From: Planctomycetota bacterium
Lineage (GTDB): Bacteria; Planctomycetota; Planctomycetia; Gemmatales; Gemmataceae
DNA length: 46,532 nt
Assembly: GCA_003671255.1 (NCBI GenBank)
Contig: QWPF01000011.1
Coordinates: 1 to 46,532 of the forward strand
Reading direction: 5' to 3'
The position numbers were made by a program, and so were the translations under genes. Of this stretch, positions 1 to 7,236 are shown one piece after another. Below the pieces are notes generated by a model. The model was not told the origin of the DNA. It saw only the letters and a program-made list of their open reading frames with translations, and searched no databases. Position 1 is the stretch's first letter; every line of letters starts with the position of its first letter.

Positions 1-265
1 TAATGAAGTGTTCGCGGTGGGCGTGAAAGTCCACTTCTTCGGTGGCACTGCCGGGTATCAGGTTGCAGAAGAACTCCACCGGTTGCTGGCTGGGTTCGCT
101 CAGCTCCACGACAATGGTCACAGGGACAGCGGTTTGACTTTCAGAAACGGTGATTTGTTGGATGCTAAAGCGCAGGGCAGCATCGAGGACTTCGCGTTTT
201 TCAAGGAGTTCTAACCAAGGCAGGAATCGATGCTTGCGGGGTTTGGGATGCCTGCTGGGGAACAT
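1..265 (-). CDS. Calx-beta domain surface protein, N-terminal fragment (cut by window edge)
   Basis: The minus strand is open from an ATG at 265 to the window edge, giving 88 residues. A good ribosome binding site (AAGAGGAAA) lies just upstream of the ATG. Residues 1-25 are basic and contain WLELLEKREVLDA, which resembles the LE-x-LE-x-R-x-L motif found at the N-terminus of many large planctomycete secreted proteins. Residues about 30-85 read like a Calx-beta domain (VSESQTAVPVTIVVELSEPS, then a GSATEEVDF turn). Calx-beta domains are known from calcium-binding adhesion and surface proteins. The rest of the gene lies left of the window, so size and function are open. It may mark host sequence beside the island or be part of it. 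Confidence 0.75.
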   Translation of the reverse strand, partial: MFPSRHPKPRKHRFLPWLELLEKREVLDAALRFSIQQITVSESQTAVPVTIVVELSEPSQQPVEFFCNLIPGSATEEVDFHAHREHFI

Positions 266-355
266 GGCCGTTTCCTCTTGTTGATTTGCTTGTGCAAGAT
301 AACCAAACTACCAGAATCTGATTACTTCAACACCATCATAAAAGGTTGTCAATAA

Positions 356-814
356 AAATATTCAAGGGGGATATTTTTTCTTCGTCTGCAAGAAAAACTT
401 CTGGATGCATCTGCACGCTCAGAATTAAGACAAAGCAAAGCGGTGCCTTGTTTACAAGAATTGAAGTCTTGGTTGGAAAAACAACGGGCCGAAGTATTGC
501 CAAAGAGTCCCATGGCGGAAGCTATCAACTACACTTTAAACCAGTGGGAAGCGCTGAACATCTACACTTGTGATGGCAATCTAGCTATCGACAACAACAT
601 TGCTGAGCGAGCGGTCAAGCCGTTTGCCATTGGCAGAAAAAACTGGTTGTTCTTTGGTTCTGATCAAGGTGGAAAGTCGTTAGCTATTCTGTCGAGCTTC
701 ACCGCCACCTGCCAACAGTTCGGGATCAACCCCTGGACTTATCAGCGAGATACGCTGACCAAGTTGCCCGCTACTTCTGCAGAGCAACTCCACACTTTTT
801 TGCCAATCAAGTGA
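356..814 (+). pseudogene. IS66-family transposase remnant (C-terminal part only)
   Basis: The reading frame is open from 356 to the stop at 814. From about 380 it matches the C-terminal part of the IS66 (TnpC, DDE) transposase, including the highly conserved stretch DNNIAERAVKPFAIGRKNW followed by LFFGSDQGGKS. A full IS66 transposase is around 500 residues. Only about the last 145 are present, without the first two catalytic acidic residues, and there is no convincing start codon with a ribosome binding site; an internal GTG at 443 is possible. The accessory tnpA/tnpB genes and clear terminal inverted repeats are not seen. I read it as a dead insertion-sequence fragment marking a recombination-prone area left of the MoxR-VWA genes. 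Confidence 0.85.
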
Positions 815-826
815 TTAAAAAACCCT

Positions 827-840
827 AAGTGAATTCACTT
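827..840. repeat. 14-bp perfect palindrome, first copy
   Basis: AAGTGAATTCACTT is a perfect 14-bp palindrome between the IS66 remnant and the MoxR gene. An identical 14-mer occurs at 1947-1960 inside the MoxR coding sequence. It could be an operator or a chance recurrence. Confidence 0.4.
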
Positions 841-1021
841 TTTGGCACCTGTGCTTTACAGAGCGCTCACTTTTATTACAAATCCCTTCTCCTTAATTCA
901 GCCCGAAAGCGCGTCATAATTAGATGAAGAGCAGCATAACTATCACTCGATAGCAAAATTGCTTTGCCCTTCATTCCTCTTCCGCTCGGAAGAAACTTAC
1001 CACCTTTCAAGGAGACTCTTT

Positions 1022-2155
1022 ATGTGTCAGTCATTAGAGTTGGATCAATCGGTCCAGCAAAAATTCCATCGTACCCGCGAGGAACTCTCAAACGCATTAG
1101 TAGAACGCGATCAAGAAGTTGATCTTCTTTTAACTTCGCTAATCTGCAGGGAAAACCCTCTTCTAATTGGGCCGCCAGGCACTGGAAAAAGCATGCTCGT
1201 TGATGCTCTTTTAAGCTGGATGCAAGGCAAGAAGTTTTCCATCCTCTTTTCGAAGTTCAGTATGCCCGAAGAAATCTTCGGCCCCGTTTCCCTAAACGGA
1301 TTAAAGAATGACAAATTCATTCGCATCATTGAAGGGAAACTTCCCTGCGCTGATATCGCTTTTGGCGATGAGATATTCAATGCGACTTCAGGAATCTTGA
1401 ACACGCTTTTGAAAATCCTCAACGAAAGAGTTTACGAGCAAGGTGATGGCTCTAAAACCAAGGTTCCATTAAAGCTTTTTGTGGGTGCAGCTAATCAATG
1501 GCCACATGAACAAGAAGGCGGTAAAGAGCTTTCTGCATTGTTTGACCGATTCCTAATGCGTAAACGGGTCTTCCCGATTGTTTCCAAAGCAGGAAAGGAA
1601 AGACTGTGGTGGAATCAACCCTGCGAAGTAAAGCTAACCTCCACGATTAGCCCAGAGGAAATCGATACTGCACAAAGTGAAAGCGCTGCGATCACTTGGA
1701 CTGCAGAAGCGAGGGAAGCTTTTCAAAGCATCATCACGCAACTTGCCAAGGAAGGGATTTCTCCTGGGGATCGCAGGCAAGCCAAGAGCGTAAAAGCGGT
1801 TCAAGCTTATTGCTATCTGGAAGGCAAGAACCAAGTAGAGCTTGAACATTTGCAGGTTCTAACTTCGATACTTTGGGAAGACCCTACAGAGCAACCAGAA
1901 AAGGTGACGCAAATAGTATTGAAGGTTGCTAATCCAACAGGCATGAAAGTGAATTCACTTCTGATTGAGGTTGAGCAAATTTGTGAAAATGCAGATTTAA
2001 AACAGCTAGCTCAAGCCGCAGTGGCAGCTTCGAAACTATCTGAAATTGAAAAACAATTGCACGCTCTTGGGAATCATCCCAAGGCTGCGATGGCTAGAAA
2101 ACATGTGCGTGAAAAAATCAAAAAGATCAAGTTAGCCTCAATCGAGGCGCTTTAA
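1022..2155 (+). CDS. MoxR/RavA-type AAA+ ATPase
   Basis: This is a 377-residue ATPase. I place the start at the ATG at 1022 because AAGGAGA lies 8-9 bases upstream; the frame stays open to 959 but without a ribosome binding site. Visible motifs are Walker A GPPGTGKS (residues 50-57), Walker B with the DE pair at 116-117, the MoxR/RavA signature ILNTLLKILNER, a sensor-1 Asn in FVGAANQ and an arginine-finger candidate in FDRFLMR. MoxR ATPases act as chaperones that remodel protein complexes and normally work with a von Willebrand factor A (VWA) partner; such a partner is encoded next, 17 bases downstream. Co-transcription with the two following genes is likely. Its location between an IS remnant and an integrase suggests it is mobile cargo. 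The family is confident; the cellular target is unknown. Confidence 0.88.
   Translation: MCQSLELDQSVQQKFHRTREELSNALVERDQEVDLLLTSLICRENPLLIGPPGTGKSMLVDALLSWMQGKKFSILFSKFSMPEEIFGPVSLNGLKNDKFIRIIEGKLPCADIAFGDEIFNATSGILNTLLKILNERVYEQGDGSKTKVPLKLFVGAANQWPHEQEGGKELSALFDRFLMRKRVFPIVSKAGKERLWWNQPCEVKLTSTISPEEIDTAQSESAAITWTAEAREAFQSIITQLAKEGISPGDRRQAKSVKAVQAYCYLEGKNQVELEHLQVLTSILWEDPTEQPEKVTQIVLKVANPTGMKVNSLLIEVEQICENADLKQLAQAAVAASKLSEIEKQLHALGNHPKAAMARKHVREKIKKIKLASIEAL
1947..1960. repeat. 14-bp perfect palindrome, second copy
   Basis: This is identical to the palindrome at 827-840 (AAGTGAATTCACTT), here inside the MoxR-type gene. If the sequence binds a regulator, the two copies flank the promoter and most of the gene. 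Confidence 0.35.
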
Positions 2156-2172
2156 CCCAAGGAGATGAACCC

Positions 2173-3501
2173 ATGAAAAGTGAATCTGATTTCTTGCAGG
2201 ATTTTGATGATGCAACTTACATGCAAACGGTATCTGAACCAATCAAACCTCGGTGTGCGATGGCAGTTGATGATTGGGGTTTTCGACGAGGCACTCAACT
2301 TTTGGAAGAAAGCGATCGCCTTCGAGCGTTGAATATTCCAAGAGAAGCAGTGGTGGATTTCCATGCAGCAGCATATGAGCCTGCCCCAAGGCTGAATGCT
2401 TCTTGTGTGGATGATTTGCGCTTAAAGTTTTTGCAGCAACTTATGGAAACTAACGAATTCCAAGGGTTACACGCTTCAACACAGATGCACTCTTGCGCTA
2501 GTGAGATTGCAGCAACTGCTTTCGCAGAGCAATTTGCAGCTCAGAGTGAAAAATCCCCGTCCCAAGATAAAGATCAGAACGAGTTTTCCAACCTTCGAGC
2601 GATTGGGAAAGCCCTTGCCCAAGCTGAGGAAGAAGTCGAGTTGGCTCATGAATCTGCAGCAGCGCTTGGGTTTGGGAAAGGGCAGCCCGGAAGTAATGAT
2701 GCCAAAAGGATTGGTGCGATTTACAAAAGGGTGCGCTCCAGTAAAATGCTGCAAAAGATTTGCAATCTTGCAGGGAAATTTCGAAGGCTGGCGCAAGCGA
2801 AGCAAAGGCAAAAGACCAAGCATGGCTTCGATGAACTGCTCGGTCTGAAATCTGACAACGATCTGGGGAGGATGCTACCTCAAGAGTTGGTTGCTTTACT
2901 GGATCCAGTTCTTGAACAGGATGTATTGCGAAGGTTCATGGAAAGGCAACTTTGGTGTCGAGAGTTCCAAGGGTCGGAACCTGTGGGCAAAGGGCCGATC
3001 ATCATTTGCCTAGATGAAAGTGGCAGCATGATTGGCGAACGCAATCATGCTGCAAAGGCTTTGGCTTTAGCACTTGCTTGGATTGCAAGACAGCAAAAAC
3101 GCTGGTGCGCTTTAATCGCTTATTCCGGGGATAGTGGCGAAAGGATTTTGCCATTGCCTTTGGGAAAGTGGGACGAAGTTGCATTGATGAATTGGTTAGA
3201 AGCTTTCATTGGCCAGGGGTCGGATTTGGATGTTCCGGTTCGAGAGATGCCCAAGTTTTATGAAAGTTTGAAAGCGCCAAAAGGAAAAACCGATCTGATT
3301 TTTCTTACCGATGCAGCATGCAACATCTCGGGCAAATTAGCAAAAATATTCATTGATTGGAAACGATCTGTTCAGGCAAAGTTGATCACTTTGGTGATTG
3401 ATAGTGAGCCTGAGGATCTAGCGAAAATCAGTGATGAGGTCCACCGGATTCGTTCGGTGGATGTTTCAGAATATGGTGTTGAGCGAATTTTATCACTTTA
3501 A
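2173..3501 (+). CDS. VWA-domain protein, partner of the MoxR-type ATPase (ViaA-like layout)
   Basis: The protein has 442 residues and an ATG start preceded by AAGGAG. The C-terminal third is a von Willebrand A domain. The MIDAS metal-binding motif DESGS is at about 281-285, followed by the helix with NHAAKALALALAW and the later FLTDA strand carrying another metal-site Asp. The N-terminal 260 residues are helical, with charged, coiled-coil-prone stretches. A helical N-terminus with a C-terminal VWA domain is the layout of ViaA, the partner of RavA, although sequence identity cannot be judged here. VWA partners generally deliver the ATPase to its substrate. The gene follows the ATPase by 17 bases and precedes the third gene by 14 bases, so the three form one operon. 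Confidence 0.85.
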   Translation: MKSESDFLQDFDDATYMQTVSEPIKPRCAMAVDDWGFRRGTQLLEESDRLRALNIPREAVVDFHAAAYEPAPRLNASCVDDLRLKFLQQLMETNEFQGLHASTQMHSCASEIAATAFAEQFAAQSEKSPSQDKDQNEFSNLRAIGKALAQAEEEVELAHESAAALGFGKGQPGSNDAKRIGAIYKRVRSSKMLQKICNLAGKFRRLAQAKQRQKTKHGFDELLGLKSDNDLGRMLPQELVALLDPVLEQDVLRRFMERQLWCREFQGSEPVGKGPIIICLDESGSMIGERNHAAKALALALAWIARQQKRWCALIAYSGDSGERILPLPLGKWDEVALMNWLEAFIGQGSDLDVPVREMPKFYESLKAPKGKTDLIFLTDAACNISGKLAKIFIDWKRSVQAKLITLVIDSEPEDLAKISDEVHRIRSVDVSEYGVERILSL

Positions 3502-3515
3502 ACAAGGAGGCTACT

Positions 3516-4418
3516 ATGGGCGAAAACACGAGGCCCTTTCCAATCCAGTCATGGGTTGGAGAGGGTAAATTATCACAGAAAATGCTTGGCGAAATAATCA
3601 CTTGGAAGATCCAGGGGGTTGCGATAAGCCATGCAGACTTAATTTCAGGATTGATGGCAAGCGATTTGGATTGCGATGTTGCGAAGGAACTCGCTCCGCG
3701 AAATGCGTTTGCAAGGGCCTGTAGCAAACTGAATAACGAGCGAATCATTCGCAAGGTTGCAGAGGATCATTCAACGATTAGTTTTCAGTTCACACGAGAG
3801 GCACTCGAAGACGGGAAATTCAGCTACCACTTTGAGAGTTTACTTTTTCTGGATAAGCATTCTGGGAATATCACTTCAGAAAATTTAGAGCTTGAGCAAC
3901 TTGCAAAGGAAGAGTTTGGACGTTGTTTGGAGTCAAGGTCTGCTAATGATGTGACACGACTTGTACAGCGATTGTTTGAAAGGCATGCAGACTTGTTCAC
4001 GATTAGAGATCAAGGTGGCGTGTATTTTGTACCGGAAGTTCATCAAGATTTTGTTGTAAAGGTTGAAAGTTTCGTTAGGAATATCGGAGGATCATTGCAA
4101 CGGTTTCCGATACCTGCAGGCTCGCCTCAGGGAGATCGTGCGGTACAAGAAGCGGTAGCCAATGGTTTACAAGGAATCATCGATGAGCATATGGAAGCGG
4201 TGGCAAAATTTGGGGAGGACACACGCCCTGACACTCTGCACCGCGCGGAAGAAAAGATCCGGATCACCAAGTTAAAGATCGAAGGTTATGGTCTTTATTT
4301 GGATAAAAAGCGCTCAGATTTGGAAGCAAGTTTACAGCAGGCTTCTGAATTGCTGCGATCAAGGATGAGCTTTCTGATGGAAGTACCATCTGGGGAAGCA
4401 GAGTTGATTTTGGTTTAA
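3516..4418 (+). CDS. Unknown protein, third member of the MoxR-VWA operon
   Basis: The protein has 300 residues, an ATG start and a strong AAGGAGG ribosome binding site. I do not recognise the family with certainty; it may belong to one of the DUF families found beside MoxR-VWA pairs on phages and plasmids. Residues about 15-110 look like a winged-helix-like helical domain (LSQKMLGEIITWKIQG, then FARACSKLNNERIIRKVA). The middle part is mixed alpha/beta. The last 60 residues (RAEEKIRITKLKIEGYGLYL onward) are strongly helical and likely a coiled coil. No catalytic motif, signal peptide or membrane segment is visible. It starts 14 bases after the VWA gene and ends before a terminator, so it should act with the ATPase and VWA protein, as substrate, adaptor or effector (inference). 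Confidence 0.7.
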   Translation: MGENTRPFPIQSWVGEGKLSQKMLGEIITWKIQGVAISHADLISGLMASDLDCDVAKELAPRNAFARACSKLNNERIIRKVAEDHSTISFQFTREALEDGKFSYHFESLLFLDKHSGNITSENLELEQLAKEEFGRCLESRSANDVTRLVQRLFERHADLFTIRDQGGVYFVPEVHQDFVVKVESFVRNIGGSLQRFPIPAGSPQGDRAVQEAVANGLQGIIDEHMEAVAKFGEDTRPDTLHRAEEKIRITKLKIEGYGLYLDKKRSDLEASLQQASELLRSRMSFLMEVPSGEAELILV

Positions 4419-4443
4419 TGAGGATTTGAATGCGAAAGATTTC

Positions 4444-4477
4444 GGCCCTGTGGCGTGTAGCCATGGGGCCTTTTTTA
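4444..4477 (+). terminator. Intrinsic terminator of the MoxR-VWA-X operon
   Basis: GGCCCTGTGGC pairs with GCCATGGGGCC (11-bp arms with two central mismatches and a short loop) and is followed by TTTTTT at 4471-4476. It lies 25 bases after the third gene and just before a new ribosome binding site. Confidence 0.75.
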
Positions 4478-4493
4478 TTACTAAGGAGCAAAC

Positions 4494-4655
4494 ATGAGTG
4501 AATCTGATTTGTACAAATCGGTAGCGAAAATTACAGGCGAAGATATTGAAAGACTTAGGCGAATGGGATTTCGCATCAAAGTAATCAAGGCACGAAATAA
4601 AAGACCTGAGATAATTCTGGATTCAGAGTTAGAGCAGGAAGTTCGAATGAAATAA
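4494..4655 (+). CDS. Small unknown protein, 53 residues
   Basis: A short ORF from the ATG at 4494 to TAA at 4653-4655 encodes 53 residues beginning MSESDLYKSVAKITGEDIER. A strong AAGGAG ribosome binding site lies 7 bases before the ATG. The sequence is basic and charged, with a helix-turn-like first half (KITGEDIERLRRMGF) and an acidic C-terminus; there is no membrane segment. It sits between two terminator hairpins, so it appears to be its own small transcription unit or a read-through unit of the preceding operon. It resembles short phage or island regulators, but I cannot assign a family. Confidence 0.6.
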   Translation: MSESDLYKSVAKITGEDIERLRRMGFRIKVIKARNKRPEIILDSELEQEVRMK

Positions 4656-4664
4656 ATCTGAGTT

Positions 4665-4701
4665 ATGCCAGCCATTTGATAAGAGTGGCTGGCATCTTTT
4701 T
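4665..4701 (+). terminator. Intrinsic terminator, perfect 10-bp stem
   Basis: ATGCCAGCCA (4665-4674) and TGGCTGGCAT (4686-4695) form a perfect 10-bp stem with an 11-base loop, followed by CTTTTT. It ends the 53-residue ORF and stands immediately before the AAGGAG of the next one. Confidence 0.8.
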
Positions 4702-4714
4702 AAGGAGAACAAAA

Positions 4715-4867
4715 ATGGGAGCTAAAACAAAACTAAACACCGCATACATTAATGGAAGTTTGATAGGGGGCGGCTTCATTGGTTTGTGTTTTGAGTCGAT
4801 GACAGCGTTTGTTATCGCAACGATCTTCCTTATTGGCTGTTGTTATTACAACAAGGACATTCGATAA
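4715..4867 (+). CDS. Small membrane protein, 50 residues
   Basis: The start is the ATG at 4715, with AAGGAG seven bases upstream; the frame is open further upstream but through the terminator. The 50-residue product has a short basic N-terminus (MGAKTKLNTAY) and then hydrophobic stretches at about 15-26 and 31-44 separated by FESM, so it is likely a hairpin of two short membrane helices or one long one, and ends in NKDIR. Small hydrophobic proteins of this kind in mobile islands can be toxins, holin-like or membrane anchors; nothing in the sequence decides between these. It is a possible membrane partner of the neighbouring genes. Confidence 0.6.
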   Translation: MGAKTKLNTAYINGSLIGGGFIGLCFESMTAFVIATIFLIGCCYYNKDIR

Positions 4868-4879
4868 AGGAAATCAAGC

Positions 4880-5047
4880 ATGAACAATGAAGAAGAAAAC
4901 ATAAAAAAGCTTGTAAGTGCACTTGCGGATCTCTTAATAGTATGGATGATTAAGATAGAAAGGAAGGAAAGTCATACCAAAGGAGCGCCCAAAAATGGCA
5001 CTTTTAAATTTCGAAGATCTTGGCCCGAAAACTCAGGATCAAATTAA
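4880..5047 (+). CDS. Small unknown protein, 55 residues, overlapping the next gene
   Basis: An ORF from the ATG at 4880 to TAA at 5045-5047 encodes 55 residues starting MNNEEENIKKLVSALADLLI. AAGGAAA lies about 6 bases upstream. The first half is an amphipathic helix; the second half is basic. Its last 53 bases overlap the next gene in another frame, so only the first part may be under selection. The alternative is that this is leader sequence for the gene at 4995. Confidence is modest because of the overlap and short length. Confidence 0.4.
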   Translation: MNNEEENIKKLVSALADLLIVWMIKIERKESHTKGAPKNGTFKFRRSWPENSGSN

Positions 5048-5636
5048 GAAACTTGCTATAGAACTTGGCTTTGACGCTAACAGGGTTCTTTTCTGGAAAA
5101 GCCTTAGTGAAGATGATAAAGGCAGGCTTAAAAACGCTATCGACAATAAGAATTATCATCCAAAAAATAAAACTCTTCCAAACGCAAGCGTCCTACAGAT
5201 GTGGAAAATTCTTCATAACGAACCTGAAATTGTAGGAGCGGTAAAGGTTGCTTTTCGATTAGACATAATATCTCGAAGTAGCCGGGATGAATTGCTTCAA
5301 AAAATTGGGTGCGATGCTTCTCCAATCCAAGTTCAAAAGAAATCCAGCAGTGAGAAAAAACCTAGTTGGAATCATAAAGAAGGAATTCTTTATTTTAATA
5401 AAAAAGCTATTCTTATAACGCAGCGCAGAAATAAACCTTCTAAGATCCAAATTATTCTGCAAGAGTACCAAGATCAGGATTGGCCTGATGAAATCAAGAA
5501 CCCATTGATGATAACAAATTACCGAATTAAAGACGGGATCAAATATTTGAATGGGATCTCAAAGGTTATTCAGTTTTCCGTAGCAGCAGGCGGCAATTAC
5601 CTTTGCTGGAGCGTACGGAAATCGGCCAACAAGTAA
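4995..5636 (+). CDS. Unknown protein, 213 residues
   Basis: The start is an ATG with AAAGGAG upstream. I do not recognise a family. Residues 1-60 are helical and charged (FEDLGPKTQDQIKKLAIELG and a LSEDDKGRLKNAID segment). Residues 105-125 form a Lys/Ser-rich linker (QVQKKSSSEKKPS). The C-terminal 90 residues look beta-rich (GILYFNKKAILITQRRNKPS, IQIILQEYQDQDW). No membrane segment or signal peptide is seen. A helical N-terminus plus beta-rich C-terminus joined by a basic linker could be a DNA-associated protein, but that is conjecture. It is the last cargo gene before the excisionase-integrase pair. Confidence 0.65.
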   Translation: MALLNFEDLGPKTQDQIKKLAIELGFDANRVLFWKSLSEDDKGRLKNAIDNKNYHPKNKTLPNASVLQMWKILHNEPEIVGAVKVAFRLDIISRSSRDELLQKIGCDASPIQVQKKSSSEKKPSWNHKEGILYFNKKAILITQRRNKPSKIQIILQEYQDQDWPDEIKNPLMITNYRIKDGIKYLNGISKVIQFSVAAGGNYLCWSVRKSANK

Positions 5637-5690
5637 TACAAACCTTACCTTAATTTTCACACACCAAATCCCTACCCCTTTCTGGGAGAG

Positions 5691-5726
5691 ATTTCCCCCT
5701 ACTTTTCCCCCTACTTTTCCCCACCT
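5691..5726. repeat. Short tandem repeat, 12-bp unit, about 2.7 copies
   Basis: The unit TTTTCCCCCTAC (first copy with one change) is repeated head to tail and followed by TTTTCCCC. It lies 100-130 bases upstream of the excisionase-like gene and could be a protein-binding iteron or a slippage product. Confidence 0.6.
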
Positions 5727-5766
5727 TTATTTTTGATCAAATCAACTAAAACTGACCATGATGATT

Positions 5767-5794
5767 AACCCATCGGATTGGATGCTGATGGGTT
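5767..5794. promoter_or_regulatory. Inverted repeat upstream of the excisionase-integrase genes
   Basis: AACCCATC and GATGGGTT form a perfect 8-bp inverted repeat with a 12-base spacer, 31 bases before the HTH gene start. The position fits an operator controlling xis-int, possibly bound by the HTH protein itself. Function is inferred only from position and symmetry. Confidence 0.4.
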
Positions 5795-5824
5795 GCATCA
5801 ATTACATGTTTGGAGAAACAAGTT

Positions 5825-6073
5825 ATGTCGATAAGATTTAATACGCTTTCATCAGATGAAATCACGGATTTGATCGAGTCTTTGGACCCTAAAGTTCGTG
5901 TCAATATGTCAAGTTTAGAAGCTGCCGAATTCCTCAAATACCCACTTCCGACAATCTACACTTGGGTCCATGGTGGGTTCTTAAACGGAACATTTCGCAA
6001 ACGTGGCAAGCGCCTTAACTTTCTCACTCGAAGGTTGATTGAAAAATTCTACAACGGAAAAGATTGGAGTTAA
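5825..6073 (+). CDS. Excisionase-like helix-turn-helix DNA-binding protein
   Basis: The product has 82 residues. I chose the ATG at 5825 because GGAG lies 9 bases upstream; the open frame extends a few codons to a TTG without a site. The C-terminal half (NMSSLEAAEFLKYPLPTIYT, then WVHGGFLNGTFRKRGKRLNF) has the pattern of the MerR-like/excisionase HTH (helix, turn, recognition helix, then a beta wing with basic residues). Such proteins act as recombination directionality factors or control integrase expression. The integrase starts 4 bases after this gene ends, so they are translated together. The first 30 residues match nothing obvious. Confidence 0.75.
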   Translation: MSIRFNTLSSDEITDLIESLDPKVRVNMSSLEAAEFLKYPLPTIYTWVHGGFLNGTFRKRGKRLNFLTRRLIEKFYNGKDWS

Positions 6074-6077
6074 TGTA

Positions 6078-7193
6078 ATGAAAAAAAACGACTATCTGAG
6101 CATCAACGATAATTTAAAAATCATCCGAAGGGGCAAAAAGGGCTTATGGTGTGCCGACTTTAACATTGGCAATAATCATAAGCGTGTAAGCCTTAAAACG
6201 GTTGATCAGAAAACTGCCATCGAAATGGCTGAAAAAATGAGCCTTGAAATTGCCAAAGGTGATTTCAAGTCGAACCATGGGAAAGTAGTTCTGGCCTTTG
6301 GCGTAGAAAGCTATTTGAAAATGGTTCAGTCTGAAGGCCGTTCAAAAAAGACCTACTCAAAATACAAGCAAGTCCTTAATCAATTTAAGGACTTGCTTGA
6401 AAAGCGGGGAGCTAAATATTTGAATCAAATCAATCCAACTGATTTTGATGATTACCGTATTAACAGGAAGGTTAATAAAAGCCCAAAAACCATTTACACT
6501 GAGGCCGTTGTTATCAAGCAGTTTTTAAAGTTCTGCAAAAGCAGAAAGCTGATACCAGAAAACCCCTTAGCTGAACTACGATTAAACAAACCTAAAGCGA
6601 ACAAAAAGAATGCTCCTTCGCTAATCCAGGTTCAGCAGATTCTTAATGCAATGCAGAGCAGTGATAAAATTTACATCCTGACTCTTGCTTGCTCAGGGAT
6701 GCGTTCGGGGGAGTTACAGAAATTGCAATCACAAGACATTGATTTGCAAGGGAACTGGATTCATATTTGCAGCCGTGTGGGATTATCGACCAAAACCGGG
6801 GTAAGCCGAAAGATACCGATTCACCCAGAGCTAAAAAAGGAACTCGAGGCAATCAAAAAGCCTGCAGGTGGGAAATGGTTCTTTCCTGGGAAAAGTATTA
6901 AACATGGGTGGATGAATCCTCAGAAACTTAATGAACGGTTTGTGGAGGCCGCAGAAAGTCTTGGGCTACCTGCGGGAAGGGAAATCGGCTTGACCATTCA
7001 TAGTTTACGCCATTTCATGGAAACACATTCCCTGAACCATGGGGTTCCGCAGAGGGCGGTTGATATTTGGTTGGGGCATACTGGCGGCAAAACCATGTCG
7101 GCTGTTTATTACAGCTTATCAGATGATGAATCACAGAATTTTATGAAGCGTTTGCCATTAGGTTTTATCACTACCGATAAATCAGGAGATTAA
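6078..7193 (+). CDS. Tyrosine recombinase / phage-type integrase
   Basis: This is a 371-residue integrase. The start is set at the ATG at 6078 with GGAG 8 bases upstream; an upstream TTG in frame lies inside the previous gene. Residues about 15-60 resemble an arm-binding beta domain, 70-160 a SAM-like core-binding domain and 180-360 the catalytic domain. The catalytic residues are present: Arg209 (GMRSGE), His308 and Arg311 (HSLRH), His334 (LGHTGG) and the nucleophile Tyr344 or Tyr345 (VYYSLSD). The family integrates elements at tRNA genes, and this gene ends 150 bases from the 3' end of tRNA-Ser. It is therefore probably the integrase of the element carrying the genes to its left, and appears intact. 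Confidence 0.93.
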   Translation: MKKNDYLSINDNLKIIRRGKKGLWCADFNIGNNHKRVSLKTVDQKTAIEMAEKMSLEIAKGDFKSNHGKVVLAFGVESYLKMVQSEGRSKKTYSKYKQVLNQFKDLLEKRGAKYLNQINPTDFDDYRINRKVNKSPKTIYTEAVVIKQFLKFCKSRKLIPENPLAELRLNKPKANKKNAPSLIQVQQILNAMQSSDKIYILTLACSGMRSGELQKLQSQDIDLQGNWIHICSRVGLSTKTGVSRKIPIHPELKKELEAIKKPAGGKWFFPGKSIKHGWMNPQKLNERFVEAAESLGLPAGREIGLTIHSLRHFMETHSLNHGVPQRAVDIWLGHTGGKTMSAVYYSLSDDESQNFMKRLPLGFITTDKSGD

Positions 7194-7236
7194 TCATGTT
7201 TAGTGCAATGTTAGTATGGTCTGTTTTAGGGGCGCC

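Noticed and set aside
346-573. 75-residue plus-strand ORF overlapping the IS66 remnant
   Set aside because: It is in a different frame from the recognisable transposase sequence.
5680-5702. Left attachment-site copy of the tRNA-Ser 3' end (GGAGAG...CCCCC resemblance)
   Set aside because: Only scattered bases match and the order of C and G runs is wrong; no uninterrupted identity long enough for an attachment core.
5691-5726. CRISPR-like repeat
   Set aside because: Units are 12 bases and directly adjacent with no spacers, and there are no cas genes.
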